A stretch of 64,000 bases of DNA from an uncultured Eggerthella sp. (GTDB lineage Bacteria > Actinomycetota > Coriobacteriia > Coriobacteriales > Eggerthellaceae), in assembly GCA_900542525.1 (NCBI GenBank), contig UQNZ01000004.1:62001-126000 (forward strand), written 5' to 3'. Shown piece by piece: positions 49,606 to 59,062 of the stretch. The translations under genes and the position numbers were made by a program. A model generated the notes under the pieces. That model searched no databases and was not told the DNA's origin. It saw only the letters and a program-made list of their open reading frames with translations. Every line of letters starts with the position of its first letter. Position 1 is the first letter of the stretch.

Positions 49606-52557
49606 CTAGCTAACCCATTTCTTCAGCATGCGAACGAGCGTTTCGATCTCGAGCGGCTTCGACATATGGTCGTTCATGCCAGCACTACGCGCATGACGCA
49701 CGTCTTCAGCGAACGCATCGGCTGAAAGCGCGACGATCGGGATCTGACCCATATCGGGGCGTTTATCAGCTTGGGCGCGGATAGCTGCTGCTGCTTCATG
49801 ACCGTTCATAACCGGCATCTGGATATCCATGAGCACGATGTCGTAGTAACCCGGATCATGCGCAAGCAACATATCGAGCGCAAGTTTACCGTTTTCAGCG
49901 TGCTCGACGGCTGCGCCTGTCATCTCGACCAGTTCACGAGCGATCTCGGCAGCCATGGGGTTGTCTTCAGTGAGCAAGACGCGCTTGCCTTGGAACGCAA
50001 GCTCTTCAAGCATCGCCTTCTCATCGATCACGCTCTTCATCTCGCCCACGAGCAGCTCTTTCATCACTTGCACCAAACGAGAGCGGAACAGTGGCTTTGA
50101 GATGAAAGCGTCGACGCCAACCTGACGTGCTTCTTGCTCGATCATCGACCAATCGTAAGCGGAAAGGATGATGATCGGCACTGCTTCATGCGTTGCCTCA
50201 CGAATATGCTTGGCAGCCTCAAGGCCACTCATGCCCGGCATACGCCAATCAAGAATGACCACACGATATGGATCATTATCGAGTCTGCTCTTAACCGCAT
50301 CGATGCCTGCTGGACCGGAAAGGCGGAATTCAGACTTCATGCCAATATCGTCGAGCAGAATGCAGGCACCTTCACAAGCAACTTCATCATCGTCGACCAC
50401 TAAGACAGGAATTCCTTCAAGATCGCTCAGGTCTTCCTTCTCGCCATCGCGCAACTTCATGTGAACCATCACGGTGAAGGTTGTGCCTTCACCTTCTTTC
50501 GATTCGACATCGATCGTGCCGCTCATAAGGCTGACCACGCTCTTCACGATCGCCATGCCAAGGCCTGTGCCTTCGACCTTCGTAGTGCGCGAATCATTCG
50601 CACGAGAGAAGGGTTCGAAAAGGCGCTTCATGAATTCTTCGCTCATACCACACCCGGTGTCGCTGAACTCGAACTCGTAGCATGCGCTGGACTGGATCGA
50701 GCTCGGAAGCTCAGTGATGCGCAGCCCGATCGTACCGCCTTCTGGCGTAAATTTGACCGAGTTGCCCATGATATTCACGAACACCTGCTGCAAACGGGTG
50801 GGGTCGCCCAAAACATGCTCGTGCTTGATGTCAACAAGCTCGACTTTGAGCTCTTGATGCTTGGCTGCGATCCGAGGATTCATCATCGTGATGAGATTCT
50901 CGATCGACTCAGAGAGATTGAAAGGCTCTTCAGCCAGGTCGATCGAGCCCGATTCGATCTTGGCCATATCAAGCACTTCGTTGATCAAACCAAGCAAATG
51001 GCGCGAAGCCGACGTGATGTTCGTAAGACATTCACGCACGCGCTCAGGGTCATTGACATGCATACCTGCAATAGCGGTAAGACCCATGATGGAGTTCATG
51101 GGGGTACGAATATCATGCGACATCGAATTGAGGAAATCGCTCTTAGCTTGCGAAGCGTGCTCTGCTGCTTTGAACGCATCTTCAAGTGCGATATGCGCAC
51201 GCAGTTCTTCAGCCTTTGCATCCGTAACGTCTTGAATAGCCACGAGCACACTGGTTGGCTTGCCTTGCGCGTCGCGTGCAAGGCAGAGAATCGATGCCTG
51301 ATACCAATACGGATTCTCTCGATCATTCGTACGCCATTCTTCTTGGATGAAACGTACACCTGGAACAAGGATATTAGCGATATTGTCCTTGGCGAACTTC
51401 TCTTCAGCATCAGCTGAAAGCGAATTCTTATCGGTGATCTTATCAAAGAACTGACACAGATCGGACGCATTGCCCCGAGGCGGGATGGCTTTTTGTTGGC
51501 TGTCATTCTTCAAGAATTCATAGGTATGCTTCTCAAGATCGACCGTGAAAAGACTATCGAACAGATTAGTTGAAGCGTCGATGATACGCGTAGCTTCCTG
51601 GCGCTCGAGCAACAGCTCTTGGTTCTCACGACGAGCTTGCATGGTAAGCACCACGATCACCACGATCGCCGCAAAGAGCACGCCCCCTACCAGAATGAAG
51701 CCCGAAGTGTTCGCTTGCAGGAGCATTTCATTGGTGATGCTTGCTGGGAACGAACGCACGAGCATCCAATCGAAATCGGGGAGTTTCGTAACGAACGTAT
51801 TGCCCGTACCTTCAGGCGTATCGTAGGTGAAGCTGACCGTATTGCCTTCTTCGATATCTACATCAAGAGTCGTAAGCTGTTCTTCACTTAAACCACGCGC
51901 AATGAATATCTCGTTGATATCGCGCGCATCTGGCTTCACCGAACCTGCCATCGCTACTATCGTGCCATCGCGCATGCAAAGATAGGTGGGCGTAGATTGA
52001 TCGTAGAATTGAGTGGTCATGACTTCGGTGAGCGAATCTTCCCGCAATACCGATGCCATGATGCCGACCACTTCGTCGTTCAAGACCACCGGCGCATAGA
52101 AGACGACGGAATTCTGACCATCGAAGATCGTGTCATTGACATAGCACATACCGCTTTTACCCTGCACGCCTTCGATATAGTATTCGCGATCGGTCGCATC
52201 GGCCGTCGTTCCATCGTTGTTATACGCCGTGCCTTGCGCATCGATGAAGAAGGTGTGGTCGAACTGGGCGTTATCAAGAATGGTTGCCGCAGTGCGCGGA
52301 TTGAAACCCTCGTCGCTGATCGCATCTCCATATACCACCGCTGCAGTCTGCACACTCTGCAGTGAAGAAGCAAACGTATCGTTCACGCGACGCACCGTTT
52401 GATTGGCAGAAGTATCAAGGTATTGCGTATTCTGGTCGATGATGCGCTGAGTGTTCACATTCATGAAAACAACGAGCGCAAGGATCACGACCACGACAGC
52501 TGCGCAGACGGTGATGATGAGATTGCGCGTCTTATTCTTAGGTTTAGTGCTTTCCAT
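49606..52557 (-). CDS. Hybrid sensor kinase with dCache-like sensor and two receivers
   Basis: A 983-residue membrane protein. Helices at about 13-33 and 285-306 flank an extracytoplasmic dCache-like sensor (34-284). A PAS-like segment follows (325-450), then the phosphoacceptor H481 (MSHDIRTPMN), an ATPase domain (FVNIMGNSVKFTP, DTGCGM, GTGLGMAI; about 590-705), receiver 1 (VVILDWRMPGMSG) and receiver 2 (DIVLMDIQMPVMNG). The tandem receivers suggest branching phosphotransfer. No adjacent output regulator is seen. It resembles BarA/EvgS-type hybrids and the Coriobacteriia sensor kinases. It is divergent from gltB (296-bp gap). Confidence 0.88.
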   Translation of the reverse strand: MESTKPKNKTRNLIITVCAAVVVVILALVVFMNVNTQRIIDQNTQYLDTSANQTVRRVNDTFASSLQSVQTAAVVYGDAISDEGFNPRTAATILDNAQFDHTFFIDAQGTAYNNDGTTADATDREYYIEGVQGKSGMCYVNDTIFDGQNSVVFYAPVVLNDEVVGIMASVLREDSLTEVMTTQFYDQSTPTYLCMRDGTIVAMAGSVKPDARDINEIFIARGLSEEQLTTLDVDIEEGNTVSFTYDTPEGTGNTFVTKLPDFDWMLVRSFPASITNEMLLQANTSGFILVGGVLFAAIVVIVVLTMQARRENQELLLERQEATRIIDASTNLFDSLFTVDLEKHTYEFLKNDSQQKAIPPRGNASDLCQFFDKITDKNSLSADAEEKFAKDNIANILVPGVRFIQEEWRTNDRENPYWYQASILCLARDAQGKPTSVLVAIQDVTDAKAEELRAHIALEDAFKAAEHASQAKSDFLNSMSHDIRTPMNSIMGLTAIAGMHVNDPERVRECLTNITSASRHLLGLINEVLDMAKIESGSIDLAEEPFNLSESIENLITMMNPRIAAKHQELKVELVDIKHEHVLGDPTRLQQVFVNIMGNSVKFTPEGGTIGLRITELPSSIQSSACYEFEFSDTGCGMSEEFMKRLFEPFSRANDSRTTKVEGTGLGMAIVKSVVSLMSGTIDVESKEGEGTTFTVMVHMKLRDGEKEDLSDLEGIPVLVVDDDEVACEGACILLDDIGMKSEFRLSGPAGIDAVKSRLDNDPYRVVILDWRMPGMSGLEAAKHIREATHEAVPIIILSAYDWSMIEQEARQVGVDAFISKPLFRSRLVQVMKELLVGEMKSVIDEKAMLEELAFQGKRVLLTEDNPMAAEIARELVEMTGAAVEHAENGKLALDMLLAHDPGYYDIVLMDIQMPVMNGHEAAAAIRAQADKRPDMGQIPIVALSADAFAEDVRHARSAGMNDHMSKPLEIETLVRMLKKWVS

Positions 52558-52853
52558 GGGAAACCCTATCTTATGAAAATATGTGCCATATATGCAGTTC
52601 AGCAGTTATTTTTCACCCCTGAACCGCACTGCTTTGGTGCAGGTATGAAGATGCTCGTAATTATACACTAAGCCGGTTTGAACTACTGCTTTCAACTCCA
52701 CTTTCATGCTCGCCCCCAAGAAAGTTCACGAACCCTTCAACTTCATAAGCGAGCGCTTTTGGCGATTTAACGCACGTGAAACAATCGCGCAATATTGGCG
52801 ACACAGAGCTTCCGTAAGGTAATAGCACCTTAAAACATGCGAAAGGGGTTTAC

Positions 52854-55800
52854 ATGGATCGTGAAGCACTGCACGGCAGCGCTCCCACGCGCACGCAGCA
52901 ATCGCTCTACCGTACTTCGTTCGAACATGATGCTTGTGGCATCGGCGCACTGGCGAACCTAAAAGGCATTCGTTCCCACCAGATGGTGGATGATGCGCTC
53001 TCCGTACTCGTGAATCTTGAGCACCGCGGTGGTGTGGGTCTGGAAGCCAACACGGGTGATGGCGCGGGCATCCTTCTCCAGATCCCGCATCGCTTCTTCA
53101 GAAAGGAAGCACAGAAGTGCGGCAGCCTCCTGCCTGATGAAGGCGCCTACGGCGTTGCCATGCTCTTCCTCCCCACCGATGAACACGGCCTTCAAGAAGC
53201 TATGCGCATCTTCGAAGACGGGTGCATTGCTGAAGGCATCCCACTGCTCTTCTGGCGCGACGTGCCCACCGATCCGCACGATCTCGGTTCAGCCGCTCTC
53301 GAATGTATGCCCACCATCAAGCAGGCATTCCTCGGCCGTCCCGAAGATTGCACCACCGACGAAGACTTCGAGCGCCGTCTCTATACCTGCCGTCGCGTGA
53401 TCGAGAAGCGCGCGAAGGAAACGCCGAGCCTTGAGGGCAAGACCTTCTACATCTGCTCGATGAGCGCCCGCACGATCGTCTACAAGGGCATGCTCGTCTC
53501 CACGCAGATGCGCGGCTTCTTCAAGGACCTCGATGATGCATCCTGCGAAACGGCTATCGCACTCGTCCATTCGCGCTATTCCACCAACACCACGCCTTCA
53601 TGGGAGCGCGCCCATCCCAACCGCTACATGGTCCACAATGGCGAGATCAACACGCTGCGCTGCAACGTGAATTGGACGCTCGCCCGCGAACCACATCTCT
53701 ATTCTCCCGTTATGGGTGCCGAGCTCGAGAAGGTGCTTCCGGTCTTCAACGGCGAAGGCTCCGACTCGGCTATGCTCGACAACATGCTCGAGTTCATCGT
53801 TATGAACGGTCGCAGCTTGCCGCGCGCCGTCTCCATGCTACTGCCTGAGCCCTGGGACAAGAACCCCGCGCTCTCCCACAAGCGCAGCGCCTGGGGCGAA
53901 TACCAGTCGATGCTCACTGAAGCCTGGGAAGGCCCGGCGGCCATCGCGTTCACGGACGGCCACATCATGGGTGCCGTGCTCGACCGCAACGGACTGCGTC
54001 CGGCGCGCTACTACGTGACCTCGGACGACCGCCTGATCCTCTCAAGCGAGGCAGGCACGCTCGACGTAAATCCCTCGAAAATCCTTATTGCGGGAAGCTT
54101 AGGACCTGGTCAAATGCTGATCGTCGATCCAGATGAAGGCCGCGTGCTCTTCAACGACGAGATCAAGGATGGCCTTACCAACGAAGCGCCCTATCTTGAC
54201 TGGATCACATCCGAAACACGCACGCTCGATTCGCTCCTTGCAGGGGCAAGCGAACCGAATACTCCTACGCCCGATGCGGATCTGCCCCTCTCCAACCGAC
54301 AGGCTGTACATGGTTACTTCTTCGATGATGTCGAAGAAGTAACCATCCCTATGGCGGAAAAGGCAAAGGCGCCACTGGCGTCGATGGGCGCGGATGCCCC
54401 TCTCGCATGTTTATCGGAACATCCGCGCCGCTTCTTCCACTACTTCAATCAACTCTTCGCGCAGGTCACGAATCCTCCTATCGATGCACTGCGCGAGTCG
54501 CACCTCACCTCTACGCTGCTCTATCTAGGCAACCACGGGAATCTGCTCGAGGATGCACGAGCGAACTGCCGCCTCGTTCGCCTCGATACCCCCCTGCTCA
54601 TCGCCGAAGAATTCGCCGCGCTCTCTGCGATCGACGAAAAGGGATTCAAGGGTGCGACCATCTACGCGTCCTACGATGCTGAAGAGAGCAAGACCAATCC
54701 CCACGCCCTCGCAGCGGCGGTGAATGCACTCTGTGAACAGGCTGAAGAGGCTGTGCGCAATGGCGTTACCATCCTTGCTATCTCTGATCGCGTACCCGAA
54801 GGCAAGATCCCCATGCCTTCCCTGCTGGCCGTAGCGAGCGTTCACAACCATTTGCTTCGCTGCGGGTTGCGCACCCAGGCTGACCTCATCGTGGAATGCG
54901 GCGACGCTATCACCGCGCATGATTTCGCGACCCTGGTCGGCTATTCCGCATCCGGCATCTACCCTTACCTTGCGCATGACACCATCACCGCACTTGCGGA
55001 TCGTGATGTGCTTGCCGTAGATAGCGAAACGGGCATTGCGAACTACAACGCAGCGATCCTCTCGGGCATCGTCTCGATCATGTCGAAGATGGGTATCTCC
55101 ACCATGCAGGGCTATCACGCCGCACAGATCTTCGAGGTGGTCGGTCTTGCTGAGGATCTCATCGACACGCATTTCGCCGGCACGGTAAGCCGCATCGGTG
55201 GTCTCTCAATCGATGACTTGCAGCATGAATGCGATCTGCGCTACACCGAAGCCCTAGCACAGCGCAGATCACCTGCACCTGATCAGCTGCCAAGTTCTGG
55301 CATCACCACCTGGCGTCCGCGCGGTGAAGAGCATCTGCTCACCCCGCAGGTCATCTCGCTTCTGCAGCGCGCGGTCCGTACGAACGATCCAGCGCTCTTC
55401 GACGAATACAGCGCTGCTGTTCATCAGCCCAGCCGCAGCATCATGCTGCGCGACCTGCTCGAGTTCGTATCCATTCGTCCTGCCATCCCGCTCGATGAGG
55501 TCGAACCCGCATCCGAGATCGTCAAGCGCTTCAACACCGGCGCGATGAGCTACGGATCGATCTCGAAGGAAGCACACGAATGCTTGGCTATTGCCATGAA
55601 TCGCTTGGGCGGCCGTTCGAATTCAGGTGAAGGCGGCGAAAATCCCATCCGCGAGACCCCGCTTCCTAATGGCGACTCCAAGCGCAGCGCTATCAAGCAG
55701 ATCGCTTCGGGTCGCTTCGGCGTGACGAGTCGCTATCTCATGAGCGCTGATGAGCTGCAGATCAAGCTCGCTCAGGGCGCGAAGCCCGGCGAAGGTGGTC

Positions 55801-57485
55801 ACTTACCCGCAAGCAAGGTCTGGCCATGGATCGCGCGCACACGTCGCTCCACCCCAGGCATCGGCCTTATCTCGCCCCCGCCCCATCATGACATCTATTC
55901 GATCGAGGACCTGGCAGAGCTGATCTTCGATCTGAAGAATGCCAACCCGGGCGCACGCGTTTCCGTGAAGCTCGTCTCTGAAGCAGGCGTGGGAACCATC
56001 GCCACGGGTGTTGCCAAGGGTGGCGCCAACAAGATCCTCATCTCAGGATCGAACGGTGGCACGGGCGCAGCTCCGCGTGACTCCATCCACCATGCCGGCC
56101 TTCCGCTTGAGATGGGACTCGCCGAAACGCAGCAAACGCTCCTACAGAATGGCCTGCGCTCCCGTGTTGTACTGGAAGCTGACGGCAAGCTGATGGACGG
56201 ACGCGACGTAGCGGTTGCCTGTCTGCTCGGCGCCGAAGAATTCGGCTTCGCCACGATGCCGCTCATAGCGATGGGCTGCTTGATGCAGCGCGACTGCCAG
56301 CAAGACACCTGCCCGGTGGGCATCGCAACGCAAAACCGCGAGCTGCGCGCCTGCTTCTGCGGCAAGCCCGAATACGTGGTCAACTACATGATGATGGTGG
56401 CCGAACAGCTTCGCCGCATCATGGCTGATCTTGGGTTCGCTACCATCGATGAGATGGTCGGCCAGGTTGAATGCTTGCGCCAGACCCACAATGCCCGCAG
56501 CTGGAAGGCGAACCTGATCGACCTTTCTCCCCTGCTCGTGAAGCCTGAGGTCGAGTTCGGTCGCGCGATCCCGCAAGCTCACTGCCCGCACTTCCTTGCT
56601 GAGGCTCAAGCACCCGACACACTGCCACAAACGCTCGATGCGACGCTGTTCATCCCCTATACCGAAAACGCCCGCGAGCACCTCGAACCCATCCATTTCC
56701 ACGCCGATATCTCGAACGTGAATCGCTGCGTGGGCACGATGCTCGGTTCCTGCGTGACGGGTCGTCATCCTGAAGGCCTGCCCGCAGGCTCGATCAAGAT
56801 CGATTGCGCCGGTTCGGGCGGCATGAGCTTCGGCGCGTTCTTACCCGTTGGTATCACGCTCTCGATCGCGGGCGACACCAACGATTACTTCGGCAAGGGG
56901 CTTTCTGGCGGCGAGCTTTCCATCAAGCCGCCCGCAAGCGCCACCTATCGCCCTGAAGAGAACATCCTAGTGGGCAACGTCGCTTTCTACGGCGCCACCG
57001 CGGGTCGCGGCTTCGTGAACGGCCTGGCTGGTCAGCGCTTCGCGGCACGCAATTCTGGCGCGGAACTGGTAGTAGAAGGAGTCGGTGAAAACGGCTGTGA
57101 GTATATGACGGGCGGAACCGTGCTCGTGCTGGGCGAAGTCGGACTCAACTTCGCCGCAGGCATGTCGGGCGGCATCGCGTTCGTCTACGACGAAGCGAAG
57201 ACGCTGAAAAGTCACTGCAACTTGGAGCTGGTGGAGCTGGTCGAGCCGACACCGCAGGAGATCGCACGCATTCGCGAGCTGCTCGAAGCACACGTTGAAG
57301 CGACCGCGAGCCCGCTTGGCGTCATGATGCTCTATCAGTTCGATGACATCGCCAACCACTTCACGAAGGTGATCCCGATCGAATACGGCAAGATGCTCGA
57401 TCTGATCACCGAATACGAGACACAAGGACACGAACGCGAAGAGGCCGAAGAGCTGGCCTTCGAAGCGATGAGGATGGGAGCATAA
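52854..57485 (+). CDS. gltB: Glutamate synthase, large (alpha) subunit
   Basis: A 1543-residue enzyme that transfers the amide nitrogen of glutamine to 2-oxoglutarate. The N-terminal glutaminase begins at C28 (HDACGIGAL) after a 27-residue propeptide that must be removed. Later regions include an FMN-binding TIM barrel (GSNGGTGAAPRDS), the 3Fe-4S cluster motif with C at about 1141, 1147 and 1152 (QRDCQQDTCPVG), and the C-terminal GXGXG beta-helix domain. The ATG has AAAGGGG upstream. The small subunit gene begins 1 bp after the stop. Regulation is not visible. Confidence 0.97.
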   Translation: MDREALHGSAPTRTQQSLYRTSFEHDACGIGALANLKGIRSHQMVDDALSVLVNLEHRGGVGLEANTGDGAGILLQIPHRFFRKEAQKCGSLLPDEGAYGVAMLFLPTDEHGLQEAMRIFEDGCIAEGIPLLFWRDVPTDPHDLGSAALECMPTIKQAFLGRPEDCTTDEDFERRLYTCRRVIEKRAKETPSLEGKTFYICSMSARTIVYKGMLVSTQMRGFFKDLDDASCETAIALVHSRYSTNTTPSWERAHPNRYMVHNGEINTLRCNVNWTLAREPHLYSPVMGAELEKVLPVFNGEGSDSAMLDNMLEFIVMNGRSLPRAVSMLLPEPWDKNPALSHKRSAWGEYQSMLTEAWEGPAAIAFTDGHIMGAVLDRNGLRPARYYVTSDDRLILSSEAGTLDVNPSKILIAGSLGPGQMLIVDPDEGRVLFNDEIKDGLTNEAPYLDWITSETRTLDSLLAGASEPNTPTPDADLPLSNRQAVHGYFFDDVEEVTIPMAEKAKAPLASMGADAPLACLSEHPRRFFHYFNQLFAQVTNPPIDALRESHLTSTLLYLGNHGNLLEDARANCRLVRLDTPLLIAEEFAALSAIDEKGFKGATIYASYDAEESKTNPHALAAAVNALCEQAEEAVRNGVTILAISDRVPEGKIPMPSLLAVASVHNHLLRCGLRTQADLIVECGDAITAHDFATLVGYSASGIYPYLAHDTITALADRDVLAVDSETGIANYNAAILSGIVSIMSKMGISTMQGYHAAQIFEVVGLAEDLIDTHFAGTVSRIGGLSIDDLQHECDLRYTEALAQRRSPAPDQLPSSGITTWRPRGEEHLLTPQVISLLQRAVRTNDPALFDEYSAAVHQPSRSIMLRDLLEFVSIRPAIPLDEVEPASEIVKRFNTGAMSYGSISKEAHECLAIAMNRLGGRSNSGEGGENPIRETPLPNGDSKRSAIKQIASGRFGVTSRYLMSADELQIKLAQGAKPGEGGHLPASKVWPWIARTRRSTPGIGLISPPPHHDIYSIEDLAELIFDLKNANPGARVSVKLVSEAGVGTIATGVAKGGANKILISGSNGGTGAAPRDSIHHAGLPLEMGLAETQQTLLQNGLRSRVVLEADGKLMDGRDVAVACLLGAEEFGFATMPLIAMGCLMQRDCQQDTCPVGIATQNRELRACFCGKPEYVVNYMMMVAEQLRRIMADLGFATIDEMVGQVECLRQTHNARSWKANLIDLSPLLVKPEVEFGRAIPQAHCPHFLAEAQAPDTLPQTLDATLFIPYTENAREHLEPIHFHADISNVNRCVGTMLGSCVTGRHPEGLPAGSIKIDCAGSGGMSFGAFLPVGITLSIAGDTNDYFGKGLSGGELSIKPPASATYRPEENILVGNVAFYGATAGRGFVNGLAGQRFAARNSGAELVVEGVGENGCEYMTGGTVLVLGEVGLNFAAGMSGGIAFVYDEAKTLKSHCNLELVELVEPTPQEIARIRELLEAHVEATASPLGVMMLYQFDDIANHFTKVIPIEYGKMLDLITEYETQGHEREEAEELAFEAMRMGA

Positions 57486-57486
57486 G

Positions 57487-58935
57487 ATGGGACGAGTTGG
57501 AGCATTCTTACAGGTCGAACGCGTCGATCACGACGTTCGTCCCGCACATGAATCGATCCTCGATTTTGACGAATTCGCTTTGCCGCTCACGCTCGATAAG
57601 CAGCGCGAACAGGCAAGCCGCTGCATGAACTGCGGCGTGGCCTTCTGCCAGAGCGGGATCGCGCTGGGAGGATCAGCGCATGCGGTGGGTTGTCCGCTGC
57701 ACAACCAGATCCCTGAGACGAACGACCTGCTCTATCAGGGGCGCATCGACGATGCCATCGCGCGTCTTTCGATGACCAACCCCTTCCCGGAGTTCACGGG
57801 TCGCGTGTGCCCCGCACCCTGCGAGACCGCGTGCAACTTGGGTCTTCATAAGGCACCCGTCTCCATCAACGATAACGAGCGCACGATCTCCGACCAGGCA
57901 TGGGCGCGCGGAATGGAGCCGCTTGCAAAGCCAGCAGCTGATGCGCCGCTGGTGAGCGTGATCGGTTCGGGCCCTGCCGGCCTTGCAGTTGCCTGGGAAA
58001 TGGCACGACGCGGTTGGCGCGTGCGCGTCTACGAAAAGGCGGATCGTCCCGGTGGCCTGCTGATGTATGGCATCCCGAACATGAAGCTACCGAAGGAGAT
58101 CATCTCTCGCCGCGTTGACCTGATGCGCGAGAGCGGTATCGAGTTCAATTGCGGCGTTGATGCGACTACGTGCGCTGACGAGATCGCTGCTGCTTCTGAT
58201 GCGGTCGTGATCGCCTGTGGATCGAATATCGCGCGCGATGTGGCTCTTCCTGGGCGTGACCTTGAAGGCATCCATTTCGCCCTCGAATACCTGGGTGAAG
58301 TGACGAACGCACTCATCAAAGATCGCGAAGCGAACATCACCGCAAAGGATAAGGACGTGGTCGTGATCGGTGGTGGTGATACCGGAAACGATTGTGTTGC
58401 CTGCGCACTGCGCCAAGGCGCTGCGAGCGTGACCCAGGTGATCCGCGCGCAAGAGCCGCCGGCCACCTGCAATACGCAGGAGATCTGGCCAGCTGAGCGC
58501 ACTATCCTTTCGCAAGGATACGGACAGCGCGAAGCAATCGAGATTTTCGGCAACGATCCGCGCATCTTCTCTACTGATACCATCGCTTTCAGTGCGTCCG
58601 ACCAAACTACTCAAGCAAATGCGGTCGCGCAGGTCCACATCCAGGACCTTTCCTATGAAGGTGGACGCCATCTGGTAGAAGGGGCCGAAGCCGCCCTTCC
58701 TGCCCAGCTTGTCCTGATCGCGAAGGGTTTCACCGGCGCAGACCCTGCCGTCTTCGAAGCCTTCGGGGTTTCGCTGCCCGAACGCAATGGTGCGCACTGC
58801 CTGCGCGAAGCCGATCCAGCGAACAACAAGCCTGCCATCTTCGCTGCGGGCGATGCTCGTCTCGGCTCAACGCTTGTGGTGAACGCGATGGCCGACGCCC
58901 TCGCCTGCGCCACCGAGATCGTTCGTACCGCATAA
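57487..58935 (+). CDS. gltD: Glutamate synthase, small (beta) subunit
   Basis: A 482-residue flavoprotein that supplies electrons from NAD(P)H to GltB. The N-terminal cysteine-rich domain has CMNCGVAFC and CPAPCETAC (two 4Fe-4S clusters). FAD- and NADPH-binding Rossmann motifs are seen as GSGPAGLAVAW and GGGDTGNDCV. The C-terminal AGDARLGSTLVV is typical. It starts 1 bp after gltB, so the two are tightly coupled. The C-terminus is normal in length. Confidence 0.96.
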   Translation: MGRVGAFLQVERVDHDVRPAHESILDFDEFALPLTLDKQREQASRCMNCGVAFCQSGIALGGSAHAVGCPLHNQIPETNDLLYQGRIDDAIARLSMTNPFPEFTGRVCPAPCETACNLGLHKAPVSINDNERTISDQAWARGMEPLAKPAADAPLVSVIGSGPAGLAVAWEMARRGWRVRVYEKADRPGGLLMYGIPNMKLPKEIISRRVDLMRESGIEFNCGVDATTCADEIAAASDAVVIACGSNIARDVALPGRDLEGIHFALEYLGEVTNALIKDREANITAKDKDVVVIGGGDTGNDCVACALRQGAASVTQVIRAQEPPATCNTQEIWPAERTILSQGYGQREAIEIFGNDPRIFSTDTIAFSASDQTTQANAVAQVHIQDLSYEGGRHLVEGAEAALPAQLVLIAKGFTGADPAVFEAFGVSLPERNGAHCLREADPANNKPAIFAAGDARLGSTLVVNAMADALACATEIVRTA

Positions 58936-59062
58936 AAGACGACGAATGTTACACAGATTAACTTCTATGAAGCATGTTCGAAACATTCGCTGCGTAGGCT
59001 AGGGAACGTCGAGAAATAAGTCTTACGCAATCCGCGTAAAGGATCGCAGAGAAGGAGACCTC

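Noticed and set aside
58970..58990. ATGTTCGAAACATTCG upstream of glnN as an SOS box
   Set aside because: The half-sites are not spaced as in the CGAAC-N4-GTTCG consensus, and glnN is not an SOS gene. It remains a weak inverted repeat (TGTT-CGA-AACA).
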